Source of the DNA: Myxococcales bacterium
GTDB lineage: Bacteria; Myxococcota_A; Polyangia; Polyangiales; JAFGIB01
NCBI GenBank assembly: GCA_029880325.1
Contig: JAOUOP010000011.1
Span: 1-64,000 of the forward strand
Length of the DNA: 64,000 nucleotides
Reading direction: 5' to 3'
Shown one piece after another: positions 37,327 through 45,977 of the stretch. Position numbers and translations under genes: made by a program. Position 1 is the stretch's first letter. Every line of letters begins with the position of its first letter. The notes below the pieces were generated by a model, which worked only from the letters and a program-made list of their open reading frames with translations, ran no database searches and had not been told where the DNA came from.

Positions 37327-38874
37327 TCAGGGTCCGCCCAGGGCCAGCACGAAGACGCCAATGGCGGCGAAGGCCAACAGCAAACTAAGGCCGCTCAGGG
37401 CCAAGCGCCAAAGTCGCCGCCGCTGTTCGCGGGCTAGCGCCGCCTCGGGACGCTCGGCCTCGGCCATGATGCGGTGGGCGTCGGCGGCGGCCGAAAGCGC
37501 CCGGCGCACGAGATCGGTGAGCAGGGCCAGGGCTGCCATCGCCAGCACCAGCAGCGCCAGCTTCTGCACGCGGGCGTGACGCTGGCGTCCGGCGGCGAGC
37601 GCGAGCGGGTAGCTGCTGCTGGCCGCCGGCATGGGCACAAGTCCGCGCTCCAGGATCGCAAGCAGGTAGGCGGCGACCCGGGAGGCGGCCCGGGCGTGAC
37701 GTTCGGGGGCGGCAAGCACTTCGGCGGCCAGCGCGTCGTTCGGGGCCCGCTGGCGCGCCGCCGCCGCCAGCTGCAGAAGGGCCTGGGCGGCGCTCTGCCC
37801 GGGCGTCTGCACGTAGAAGGCGCGCACGGCGGCGGTCTCGGCGCTGAACGGATCGCGGCGCAGCTGGATGCGCCAGCGCCCCGGCGAAAGTGCCCCGAAG
37901 GCTAGGGGCTGTTGCCCATCGCAGGGCCTGAGGCTCGCGCTGTGACGCCAGTGCCCTTCGTGAAAGGCGTCGGCGATGCAGCTGTCGGCGCCCCCTTGCA
38001 GCTCCAGGGACACCTGTGCGCCCGTGGGCAGCAGTCCCGGGGCTTGCGCGCGGGCGGCATCCGCGGCAAGGGCCAGCGGAAGTCGGATCGAGCGCGAGGC
38101 GAGCAACTCCTCGCCGCGAAAGACCTCGATTACGCCCTGGGCCTCGGGGCCGTGGCAGCGCAGGCCCAGGCTCGCCACCGGATCGGCCACGGCGCCCTCG
38201 GGCTCCAGGGGCGTCAGCGAGGCATTGGCCCGTAGCTTCACGCGCAGGCCTGCGGGCTCTGCGTGGATGTACAGAGTGCAGTCGATTTCGGGCACGCAGG
38301 CGCCGCCGGCCACCTGCGGCTCGATCGTCACCGCTGGGGCCTCGGGCCCGGGCTGCTGCATGCGCACGGGGCCGAGCGTCAGGCGCGATAGCGGCGGCAG
38401 CCGTCGTGGCAAGGGCTGCACGGTCGCCGCGCGCGTCGCCAGCGAAAGCGGCCGTTCGACCCGGGTTTGGGGGCCTTCCCCCCCGGTTGTCGCCCGTAGG
38501 CGCAGTGTGCCGACGAGGCCGGCCGGTGGCGTCAAAGCCCCCTCCAAGGTGTTGGCGTGGCCCGGGCGCAGCCGCGTGCGCGCATGGACCGTGCCCGCGG
38601 CATCCCGCAGCTCGACCGCCACCGCTGCATCCGAGAGCACCGGACCCTCGGTTCGCGTCAGGCCCACATAATGGCGCGCCCGCAGGGGCACGGGCCGACC
38701 GGCGGGCGCTTCAACGGGGGCGATCAGATGCAGATCGGCGTCGATGCGATCGCCGCGGCTGACCAGCACCGTGGCCAGCGCCAGGGCTGCCGCTGCTGAA
38801 TAGGCCAATCTCGGCAGCAAATCGAACCTATCGGAAGCTTTGCCGCCCGGCCGGGCCCCGGCCCCTCTCGACAT
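37327..38874 (-). CDS. Membrane protein of unknown function
   Basis: The 515-residue protein has an N-terminal membrane helix ([18 protein letters not shown]) and a large periplasmic part. That part is predicted to be mainly beta, with macroglobulin-like phrases such as [20 protein letters not shown]. Two C-terminal helices ([17 protein letters not shown] and [20 protein letters not shown]) complete the layout. I do not recognise the family. It is 98 bp upstream of secA on the same strand and may be co-transcribed with it. It is divergent from the Fur-family gene. Confidence 0.6.
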   Translation of the reverse strand: MSRGAGARPGGKASDRFDLLPRLAYSAAAALALATVLVSRGDRIDADLHLIAPVEAPAGRPVPLRARHYVGLTRTEGPVLSDAAVAVELRDAAGTVHARTRLRPGHANTLEGALTPPAGLVGTLRLRATTGGEGPQTRVERPLSLATRAATVQPLPRRLPPLSRLTLGPVRMQQPGPEAPAVTIEPQVAGGACVPEIDCTLYIHAEPAGLRVKLRANASLTPLEPEGAVADPVASLGLRCHGPEAQGVIEVFRGEELLASRSIRLPLALAADAARAQAPGLLPTGAQVSLELQGGADSCIADAFHEGHWRHSASLRPCDGQQPLAFGALSPGRWRIQLRRDPFSAETAAVRAFYVQTPGQSAAQALLQLAAAARQRAPNDALAAEVLAAPERHARAASRVAAYLLAILERGLVPMPAASSSYPLALAAGRQRHARVQKLALLVLAMAALALLTDLVRRALSAAADAHRIMAEAERPEAALAREQRRRLWRLALSGLSLLLAFAAIGVFVLALGGP

Positions 38875-39032
38875 GGCGGCGATGCTACCCTATGTCAGGC
38901 TGTGTCCTCATAGGGGATCGAGGCGATCGCACCTGTCACCATGAGACTCGAGACCTGGAGACTCGACACCCACGTGTCACCGAGCTTCGCGGCCGGGAGT
39001 TCCCCGGCCGCATGTGGGCGGAGGTGGGTGCC

Positions 39033-39491
39033 ATGAGCGCCTTGCCGGCCCAGGACGTGGAGGCGCTGCAGGGACAGCTCAACGCCTACATGGAGCGCAA
39101 GGGCCTGCGCTCGACCAACCAGCGGCGGCTGGTCAGCGAGGTCTTTTTCCGGGCTGACGGGCACCTCTCGATCGACGAGATGCTGGCCTTGGTGCGCGAG
39201 CAAGACGCCAAGGTCGGCTACGCCACGGTCTACCGGACCATGAAGCTGCTGGTCGAGTGCGGCCTGGCCAACGAGCGCCAATTCGACGACACCGTCACGC
39301 GCTTCGAAGTGGCCCACGCCGACAGCCACCACGACCATCTGATCTGTCTCGAATGCAAGCGCATCATCGAGTTCGAGGACGAGGAGATCGAGCGTCTGCA
39401 GGCCAGGGCCGCCGAGCGTCACGGCTTCAAGCTCGTCAGCCACAAACTCGAGCTCTACGGCCAGTGTGCCGAGTGCCGCGGCCAGAAATAG
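39033..39491 (+). CDS. Fur-family transcriptional regulator
   Basis: The 152-residue protein has the Fur winged-helix domain (LRSTNQRRLVSEVFF, then AKVGYATVYRTMKLL) and metal-binding residues (HADSHHDHLICLECKRIIEF). The second Cys pair CAEC near the C-terminus would hold the structural zinc. ATG 39033 has a GGAGGT site 7 bases upstream, which decides the start over ATG 39012 and ATG 38892. It could be Fur itself or a Zur/PerR-type relative; the sequence alone does not tell. Confidence 0.9.
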   Translation: MSALPAQDVEALQGQLNAYMERKGLRSTNQRRLVSEVFFRADGHLSIDEMLALVREQDAKVGYATVYRTMKLLVECGLANERQFDDTVTRFEVAHADSHHDHLICLECKRIIEFEDEEIERLQARAAERHGFKLVSHKLELYGQCAECRGQK

Positions 39492-39528
39492 ACGCTTGGC
39501 GTTCCGGGAATCTCGGCTACCGGGTAGC

Positions 39529-39568
39529 TGAAAACGAAACAAGCCCACCCCGCAGCGCGGAGTGGGCT
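39529..39568 (-). terminator. Strong intrinsic terminator of the Cys-rich lipoprotein gene
   Basis: AGCCCAC (39542-39548) pairs with GTGGGCT (39562-39568), and inner CCGC/GCGG extends the stem. Read on the minus strand it is followed by TGTTTCGTTTTC. It lies 25 bp past the stop of the minus-strand lipoprotein gene. This is the clearest intrinsic terminator in the window. Confidence 0.8.
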
Positions 39569-39592
39569 CGCATCATGGATGGGCCGCTGGCT

Positions 39593-40165
39593 TCAGTTGC
39601 CGGCGTCGGTGTCGGTGCTGCCGGCGTCCCCGAGGTCGCACGGGACGCGCTCGTCGGGCACGCTCACGCCGAGGATACTAAGGAAGGCACCGGCCGTGTC
39701 GTAATCCGTGCAAGCCATCGTAAGCGTGGCATCGAAGAAGCCACATACGTTGTCCAGGCAGCAACCCGGCGCTTCACCAGCCGGCGTCATGAACGAATCA
39801 CACTCGGGGTGCGGCTCGGGCGGACCCATGCACGGACCGCCCATCGAGCTGGTACCGCAGGTGCTGGTCGCTTCGTCGAGGCAGCAGGCGACGGGGAGGA
39901 ATCCCATCGCCATCGCGCCCAGGCCCATCGTCGGATCGGGGCAGGTCACGTCGCCGCAGGTCACGGGCGCCGCCGTCGTCGTTCCGCCCGTTCCAGCCGT
40001 GCTCGTGCTGCCCGATTCGCCACCGCTGCCACCACTGCCACCGCTGCCAGCGGTGTCCGTCGGCCCGGCGTCGGTGTCGCCGTCGTCACCGCTGTCGTCG
40101 CCACAGCCCACCATTACCGCCACGCTGAGGCTCAGCACGGCCAACCACCAAAGTCGATTCTTCAT
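39593..40165 (-). CDS. Cys-rich lipoprotein with Gly/Ser linker
   Basis: The 190-residue protein has a lipobox (VMVGC-GDD), an acidic and Gly/Ser/Thr-rich linker of about 45 residues, and a domain with ten or more cysteines (CGDVTCPDP, ACCLDEATSTC, GCCLDNVCGFF). The end is acidic. The even cysteine pattern suggests disulfides in the periplasm or at the cell surface. ATG 40165 is chosen because GAGGA sits 9 bases upstream; the ATG at 40174 would touch that site. The family is not recognised, but the style is common in Myxococcota. Confidence 0.75.
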   Translation of the reverse strand: MKNRLWWLAVLSLSVAVMVGCGDDSGDDGDTDAGPTDTAGSGGSGGSGGESGSTSTAGTGGTTTAAPVTCGDVTCPDPTMGLGAMAMGFLPVACCLDEATSTCGTSSMGGPCMGPPEPHPECDSFMTPAGEAPGCCLDNVCGFFDATLTMACTDYDTAGAFLSILGVSVPDERVPCDLGDAGSTDTDAGN

Positions 40166-40639
40166 CACACTCATTCCTCGGCTAAAGCTTGCAAACTAGT
40201 TGAGAGGTCCTTCGAGACGCTGACGGGGCTTTTGGAGGGAAACTTGAAAAGCCCCACGGCGCGTTCCCGTGGGCCGCATCGTCGGCCGCGGTCGGGGGTT
40301 TGTACACCCTTCCGAGACCCACGAAAAGGGGAGTCTTCTCCCGAAATGGTGGTCGTGCAACCTGAAGAGGCATTTGTAGGGAATTCAAGGAAGCCTGGCG
40401 GAATTCGCGTACATCGGGGGCCGGATTTGGATCGGTCGTGGCCGATCGCACACGCCGATGACCGGGGCTGGCGTCCATCGCTGAACCCGGACCTATCGGG
40501 AGCGGCGGGGCAGCCCCGCGCGCCTTGCATTTAATTCAAAATCCGCCTTTCCTCGGCGCCCCCGGCTTGGTAGGTGTCTCAGGCTGTGTGCCGGCACGGG
40601 GCCTTGCCGCGGCTGGACATGCCAGGAGGTTGATAAAAG
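40166..40639. other. 474-bp divergent gap with a 9-bp hairpin
   Basis: No gene is supported. GGGGCTTTT (40225-40233) pairs perfectly with AAAAGCCCC (40247-40255) around a 13-base loop, about 60 bp upstream of the lipoprotein start. A second small stem GGGAG/CTCCC lies at 40329-40342. AT-richer stretches near 40370-40405 and 40525-40545 may hold the promoter of the acyl-CoA dehydrogenase operon. The hairpin could be a leader structure of the lipoprotein mRNA or an operator. Confidence 0.45.
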
Positions 40640-41890
40640 ATGAGCGCCCTCGACAGCTTCCGGGAGGAAGTCCGCAGCTGGCTCGACCAGAACTGCCCCG
40701 ACAATATGCGCACCCCAAAGGACGGGGGAATGCGCAAGCCTGCCACGCCCCAGGAGGTGACCGCCTGGTGTGGCAAGCTGCAGGAGCAGGGTTACACCTG
40801 CCCGACCTGGCCCAAGGAGTACGGCGGCGGCAGCTTCGACAAGGAGCAGGCGGCCATCATCCAGGCCGAGATGGCGCGCATCGGCACCATGAATCCCGCT
40901 GTCAGCTTCGGCACCATGATGCTGGGGCCGGTGCTGCTCGAGTTCGCCAGCCACGAGCAAAAGGTCGAACACCTGGTCCCGATCACCCGCGGCGAGATCC
41001 GCTGGTGCCAGGGCTACAGCGAGCCGGGCTCGGGCTCGGACCTGGCCAGCCTGCAGACCCGCGCGGTGCGCGACGGCGATCATTACGTCATCAACGGCCA
41101 GAAGATCTGGACCACCATGGCGCACCTGAGCGACTGGATGTTCTGCCTGGTGCGCACCGACGCCGAGGCCGCCAAGCACCAGGGCATCAGCTTCATCCTC
41201 TTCGACCTCAAGAGCCCCGGCGTGACGGTCAAGCCGATCAAGCTGATCAGCGGTCAGAGCCAGTTCTGCGAGGTCTTCTTCGAGGACGTGCGTGCGCTGG
41301 CCAAGAACCTGGTGGGCAAGGAAAACGAGGGCTGGACCATCGCCAAGCGCCTCCTGCAGTACGAGCGCAACATGCTTTCGGGTCTGGGCGGTGGCGGCCT
41401 GGGCGGCGGTCGTGGCCGCGGTCGTCGCGGTGGCGCTGACGCCGACGCCCGGGCCAAGCGTGGCAATGCGGGACCGGCCATGATCGCCGAGGGTGCGCGT
41501 CGTTACCTGGGTACCGTGGGCGGCGGTTCCACCGGGCGCCTGGCCGATGCGGGCCTGCGCGACGAACTCAGCCAGGCCGAACTCGACCAGATGGCCTTCA
41601 GCCTCACCATGCGCCGTGCCAACGAAGAGGCCAAGACCTCGGGGCCCAGCGCCGCCAGCTCCATGTTCAAGCTCTACATGAGCGAGATGGGCAAGCGCCG
41701 CTCGGAGCTGATGATTCGGGTCATGGGCTATCAGGCCCTTGGTTGGGAGGGCGATACATTCTCGCAGCAGGAGCTGAATACGACCCGCAGTTGGCTCCGC
41801 AGCAAGGGTAGTTCGATCGAGGGCGGTACCTCGGAGATTCAGAAAAACGTGATCGCCAAGCGCGTCCTGGAGCTGCCCACCACGGGCTGA
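40640..41890 (+). CDS. Acyl-CoA dehydrogenase, catalytic-type subunit
   Basis: The 416-residue flavoprotein should oxidise acyl-CoA to enoyl-CoA. It has the N-terminal helical domain, the substrate/FAD segment YSEPGSGSDLASLQTRAVRDGDHYVINGQKIWTT, and a C-terminal SIEGGTSEIQKNVIAKRVL that contains the expected catalytic Glu. A Gly/Arg-rich insert (about residues 250-265, GGGRGRGRRGG) breaks the helical domain and is unusual. A second acyl-CoA dehydrogenase gene follows 65 bp later, so the two may form a mixed enzyme. Confidence 0.88.
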   Translation: MSALDSFREEVRSWLDQNCPDNMRTPKDGGMRKPATPQEVTAWCGKLQEQGYTCPTWPKEYGGGSFDKEQAAIIQAEMARIGTMNPAVSFGTMMLGPVLLEFASHEQKVEHLVPITRGEIRWCQGYSEPGSGSDLASLQTRAVRDGDHYVINGQKIWTTMAHLSDWMFCLVRTDAEAAKHQGISFILFDLKSPGVTVKPIKLISGQSQFCEVFFEDVRALAKNLVGKENEGWTIAKRLLQYERNMLSGLGGGGLGGGRGRGRRGGADADARAKRGNAGPAMIAEGARRYLGTVGGGSTGRLADAGLRDELSQAELDQMAFSLTMRRANEEAKTSGPSAASSMFKLYMSEMGKRRSELMIRVMGYQALGWEGDTFSQQELNTTRSWLRSKGSSIEGGTSEIQKNVIAKRVLELPTTG

Positions 41891-41955
41891 ATCGGGCACG
41901 ACGACAAGGACGACGAGAGCAAGACGATAAGAGCAGGACGACAGGAGAAAGAACG

Positions 41956-43095
41956 ATGTCACTGACGCTCAACGCCGAACAGCAGATGCTCAAGGACAAC
42001 GCGCGCGAATTCGTGCGCGGTAACGCCCCGGTCAGCCACATGCGCAAGCTGCGGGATACCAAGGACGAGACCGGTTTTTCCACCGACCTTTACGGTCAGA
42101 TGGTGGAGCTGGGTTGGGCAGGCATCGTGCTGCCGGAAGAGTACGGTGGCTTGGCTCTGGGTTATACCGAGCTGGGCGTGGTGCTCGAGGAGTGCGGGCG
42201 TAACCTCGTGCCCCATCCGCTGCTTTCGACGGTGCTGCTCGGCGCCGGCACGCTGCTGGAAGGTGGCAGCGACGCGCAGAAGAAGGCGATTTTGCCGGGC
42301 GTGGCCGAGGGCGAGAGCGTGCTGGCCTTGGCCTTCGAAGAGTCGCGCCGCTTCAGCCCCTACAAGGTCGAAACCCGCGCCGACAAGGACGGCGACGGCT
42401 ATAAGCTCACGGGCAAGAAGGGCTTCGTGCTCGACGGGCACGTCGCCAACAAACTCGTGGTTACCGCGCGCACCTCGGGTGAGAGCCGCGATCGCGACGG
42501 CATCACGCTGTTCCTGGTCGACCCGGCCGCAAGCGGTGTGAAGGTGGACCGCACGGTGATGGTCGACAGCCGCAACGCGGCCAACGTCACCCTGGAAGCC
42601 GTGAAGGTGGGCGCCGGCGACATCATCGGCGAGGTCGGCAAGGGCGCCGACGTGCTCGATCCGGTGCTCGACCGCGCCACCATCGGCCTGTGCGCCGAAA
42701 TGCTGGGTCTGGTCTCCCAGGCCTATGAGACCACCCTCGAGTACCTCAAAACGCGCGTGCAGTTCGACGCCCTGATCGGCAGCTTCCAGGCCCTGCAGCA
42801 CCGGGCGGTGGACATGTTCTGCGAGCTGGAGCTGAGCAAGTCGGTGGTGATGGACGCCCTGGGCGCCATCGACGCCGGCCGCGAGGACGTGGCGATCATG
42901 GCCAGCGCTGCCAAGGCTCGCCTGGCCGACACCTCGCGCCTGATCACGCGCGAGGCGATCCAGCTGCACGGCGGCATCGGCATGACCGACGAGCACGACA
43001 TCGGCTTCTATCTGAAGCGCGGCGCTGCCGGCGAGCAGACCTTCGGCGACGCCTCCTACCACCGCGACCGCTTCGCGACCCTCAAGGGCTTCTGA
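41956..43095 (+). CDS. Acyl-CoA dehydrogenase, partner subunit lacking the catalytic Glu motif
   Basis: The 379-residue protein has the acyl-CoA dehydrogenase fold (LGWAGIVLPEEYGGLALGYTELGVVLEECGR and the C-terminal IQLHGGIGMTDEHDIGFYLKR). It lacks the EGGTSEIQ-type motif that carries the catalytic Glu in the upstream gene. In actinobacterial steroid-degrading enzymes, two such subunits form a heterotetramer in which only one is catalytic. The same split is inferred here. A GGAG site lies 8 bases upstream of the ATG. Confidence 0.85.
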   Translation: MSLTLNAEQQMLKDNAREFVRGNAPVSHMRKLRDTKDETGFSTDLYGQMVELGWAGIVLPEEYGGLALGYTELGVVLEECGRNLVPHPLLSTVLLGAGTLLEGGSDAQKKAILPGVAEGESVLALAFEESRRFSPYKVETRADKDGDGYKLTGKKGFVLDGHVANKLVVTARTSGESRDRDGITLFLVDPAASGVKVDRTVMVDSRNAANVTLEAVKVGAGDIIGEVGKGADVLDPVLDRATIGLCAEMLGLVSQAYETTLEYLKTRVQFDALIGSFQALQHRAVDMFCELELSKSVVMDALGAIDAGREDVAIMASAAKARLADTSRLITREAIQLHGGIGMTDEHDIGFYLKRGAAGEQTFGDASYHRDRFATLKGF

Positions 43096-43117
43096 AGCCG
43101 TCTTTGGGCGCCGCCGT

Positions 43118-44299
43118 TCAGGCGCGCTCAACAACAACCGCTACGGCCTCGCCGCCCCCGATGCAAAGGGTGGCCAGGCCGTAGCGCGTTGTGCGCTCGT
43201 GCATGGCGTAGAGCAGGGTGGTCAGGATGCGCGCGCCGGAGGCGCCGATGGGGTGGCCCAGGGCGACGGCGCCGCCGCGCACGTTGACGCGTTCGGGGTC
43301 GAGTTCGGCCAGCTGCGTGCAGGCCAGGGTGACCACGGCGAAGGCCTCGTTGATCTCGTAGAGCCCCACCTCGTCGCGCCCGAGGCCGGCGCGCGCCAGG
43401 GCCCTCTCGATGGCGCCCACCGGTGCTGTCGTGAACCACTCGGGGGCCTGGGCGTGGTGGCCGTAGCTGACGATGCGGGCCAGGGGCTGCAACCCGCCTT
43501 CGCGCACGGCCTCGGCGCTGGCCAGCACCACGGCCGCGGCACCGTCGTCGATCTTGGAGGCGTTGGCCGCGGTGATGGTGCCGTCGGCATCGAAGGCCGG
43601 CGGCAGGCTCGGCAGCCTGTCCAGGCGGGCGCGCTCGGGCTCCTCGTCGTGCTCCACGCGGCGCTCGCCCCGGCGTTCTTTGAGCGTGACAGGGACGATT
43701 TCGTGGGCCGAGAGGCCGGCCTCGCGGGCGTCCTGGGCGCGGCGATAGGACTCGTGGGCGAAGGCGTCCTGGGCCTCGCGCCCGATGCCGTATTCGCGGG
43801 CGCAAAGCTCGCCAGCGTGGCCCATGTGCATGTCGCCGTAGGGATCCCACAGGCCGTCGTGGATCATGAGGTCGAGTACCTGGCCGTGGCCCATGCGGTA
43901 GCCGGCGCGGGCCCGGGGCAGGGCGTAGGGGGCATTGCTCATCGACTCCATGCCGCCGGCGACCACACGCTGGGCGTCGCCCAGGGCGATGGCGCGGCTG
44001 CCCAGGATCACAGCCTGCAGCCCCGAGCCGCAGACTTTGCTGACCCCGGTGGCAGGCACGGCATGGGGGATGCCGGCGGCCAGCGCTGCCTGGCGGGCCG
44101 GGGCCTGGCCGGCGCCGGCGCTCAGCACCTGACCCATGTAAACCTCGTCGATGGCGCCGGGCTCCACGCCGGCGCGCTCGAGGGCACCGGCGATGGCGGC
44201 GGCGCCCAGCTGGGTGGCGCTGGCGCCGGACAGGGCACCCTGGAAGGCGCCGATGGGGGTGCGCGCGGCGGCGGCGATGAAGACCTCTTCGCGGCTCAT
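43118..44299 (-). CDS. Thiolase (acetyl-CoA C-acyltransferase)
   Basis: The 393-residue enzyme joins or splits acyl-CoA units. The nucleophile is Cys90 (SKVCGSG), the His lies in [13 protein letters not shown] and the second active-site Cys is Cys379 ([10 protein letters not shown]). This is the full thiolase triad at normal length. It converges with the acyl-CoA dehydrogenase pair with only 22 bp between stops. Together with the short-chain dehydrogenase at 55955 it suggests a beta-oxidation-type capacity, though the genes are not one operon. Confidence 0.93.
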   Translation of the reverse strand: MSREEVFIAAAARTPIGAFQGALSGASATQLGAAAIAGALERAGVEPGAIDEVYMGQVLSAGAGQAPARQAALAAGIPHAVPATGVSKVCGSGLQAVILGSRAIALGDAQRVVAGGMESMSNAPYALPRARAGYRMGHGQVLDLMIHDGLWDPYGDMHMGHAGELCAREYGIGREAQDAFAHESYRRAQDAREAGLSAHEIVPVTLKERRGERRVEHDEEPERARLDRLPSLPPAFDADGTITAANASKIDDGAAAVVLASAEAVREGGLQPLARIVSYGHHAQAPEWFTTAPVGAIERALARAGLGRDEVGLYEINEAFAVVTLACTQLAELDPERVNVRGGAVALGHPIGASGARILTTLLYAMHERTTRYGLATLCIGGGEAVAVVVERA

Positions 44300-44442
44300 G
44301 CCGTGAGGCTACGTCGCCCTCGAGGCGCCGACAATCCGGAGCGTATATCCCAAGGTGGGAGCATGTACGACTTTTTTCTGCAACCGGAGGATGCCATCGT
44401 ACCACCGTGAACTATTGCGCACGCTTGGACGGGAGAATTGCC

Positions 44443-45801
44443 ATGGGACGATCGAAGACACCGCGGAGCTGGGCCAAAGCGGCTGTTGCGCTGCTATTTG
44501 GGCTCACCCCCGCTGCGAGCGGCTGTGGCGATGACGATGGCGAGAAGACCGTGCCCGTCGGCGACGCAGCCGCGGCCTTTGCCAATTCCGAGGCCGCCCA
44601 GGACGGCGTGCCCATATTTGATGGTGGTTTCGGCTCGCGCGACGGCGCCAGCGGGCCCCTGTCGCCCTTCGACGACCCCTGCAAGCTCGTCGAGGTGCGC
44701 AAGATGGACCTGCTCTTCGTGGTCGACAACTCCGGCTCCATGGCCGAGGAGCAGGCCGCCCTTAGCCGCGAGTTTCCCAAGCTGGTGCTGGCGCTGACCA
44801 GCGGCGATGTGAACGCCGACGGCACCATGGACTTCCCCGGCGTCCAGGACCTGCACCTGGGCGTGGTCTCGACCGACATGGGTCTGCAGGGTATCGAAGG
44901 CATTCCGGGCTGCGGGGGCGTGGGCGATGACGGCATCCTGCAGCACCAGGCGGGCCCCGGAACCAGCGGCTGCGCCACCAGCTATCCGACCTTCCTGACC
45001 TACGAGGCGGGCATCCACGAGCCCCAGGCCACCGCCGACGACTTCGCCTGCATCGCCACCCTGGGCACCGAAGGCTGCGGCTTCGAGCAGCAGCTGGAGG
45101 CCGGACTCAAGGCGCTGACGCCCTCGAATTCGGACCTGATGTTCCTCAGCAGCAGCGGCTTCCCGGACGCCAACAAGGGCCACGGCGACACTGAAAACGC
45201 CGGCTTTATGCGCCCCGGGGGCGGCGACGATGCTTCCGTGGTTGCGGTGGTGATCGTCACCGACGAAGAGGATTGCTCCTCGCGCGACACGCGGCATCTG
45301 GTGCCCCCCGGCTTTCTCGCCGACGACAGCCCGCTCAAGGCCCAGGGCTTGAACACCCGCTGCTTCAACAACCCGGATAACCTCTTCGAAGTCAGCCGCT
45401 ACGTCGACGGCTTCAAGCGCCTGCGTCCGGGTCAGGAAGATCGCCTCGTCTTCGGTCTGATCGCGGGCGTACCCCCGGATCTGGTCAACGCCGACGCGCG
45501 GTCCGGGGTCGACTTCAGCGACGCCACCCAGCGCGACGCCTATTACGATGGCCTGCTCGCCGACGACCGCATGCAAGAGGTGGTCGACACCACGGTGGAC
45601 CCGGCCATCGCCAACCTGATCCCCTCCTGCGACACCGCCATCGGCAAGGCCTATCCGCCGCGGCGCCTGGTCCAGGTGGCCAAGGGCATGGGTGAGAGCG
45701 GGCTGGTGCAGTCCATCTGTGAGGACGACTTCGGCCCCGCCGTCGATGCCCTGATCGAGGCGCTGGCGGCGCGTGTCGAGGAGCTGTGCTTCATCGAGTG
45801 A
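44443..45801 (+). CDS. VWA-domain lipoprotein
   Basis: The 452-residue lipoprotein (lipobox ASGC-GDDDG) contains a von Willebrand A domain with the MIDAS motif DNSGS at residues 95-99 (MDLLFVVDNSGSMAEE). The strand VVAVVIVTDEEDCSS also belongs to the domain. Several cysteines suggest disulfides. ATG 44443 is selected for its GGGAG site 7 bases upstream. VWA lipoproteins of this kind are common in Myxococcota. It precedes a beta-barrel and a large metalloprotease on the same strand, but a 176-bp gap separates it from them. Confidence 0.8.
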   Translation: MGRSKTPRSWAKAAVALLFGLTPAASGCGDDDGEKTVPVGDAAAAFANSEAAQDGVPIFDGGFGSRDGASGPLSPFDDPCKLVEVRKMDLLFVVDNSGSMAEEQAALSREFPKLVLALTSGDVNADGTMDFPGVQDLHLGVVSTDMGLQGIEGIPGCGGVGDDGILQHQAGPGTSGCATSYPTFLTYEAGIHEPQATADDFACIATLGTEGCGFEQQLEAGLKALTPSNSDLMFLSSSGFPDANKGHGDTENAGFMRPGGGDDASVVAVVIVTDEEDCSSRDTRHLVPPGFLADDSPLKAQGLNTRCFNNPDNLFEVSRYVDGFKRLRPGQEDRLVFGLIAGVPPDLVNADARSGVDFSDATQRDAYYDGLLADDRMQEVVDTTVDPAIANLIPSCDTAIGKAYPPRRLVQVAKGMGESGLVQSICEDDFGPAVDALIEALAARVEELCFIE

Positions 45802-45977
45802 GCCCGTCCATGCCATGATGGGCCACCGGGTGCTTCCATTGGCCACCAAGACCGCCAGTGGCTGCCGGTGTCCGCCAGGTTGACAGCCGGGCCGGGCCGT
45901 CCTATCGCGAAACTGCGCCGGTGTGCGACATGGGCGCGGAGCATTGGGTGTCGAGTCAGAGCTTGGAGCATCGCGCG

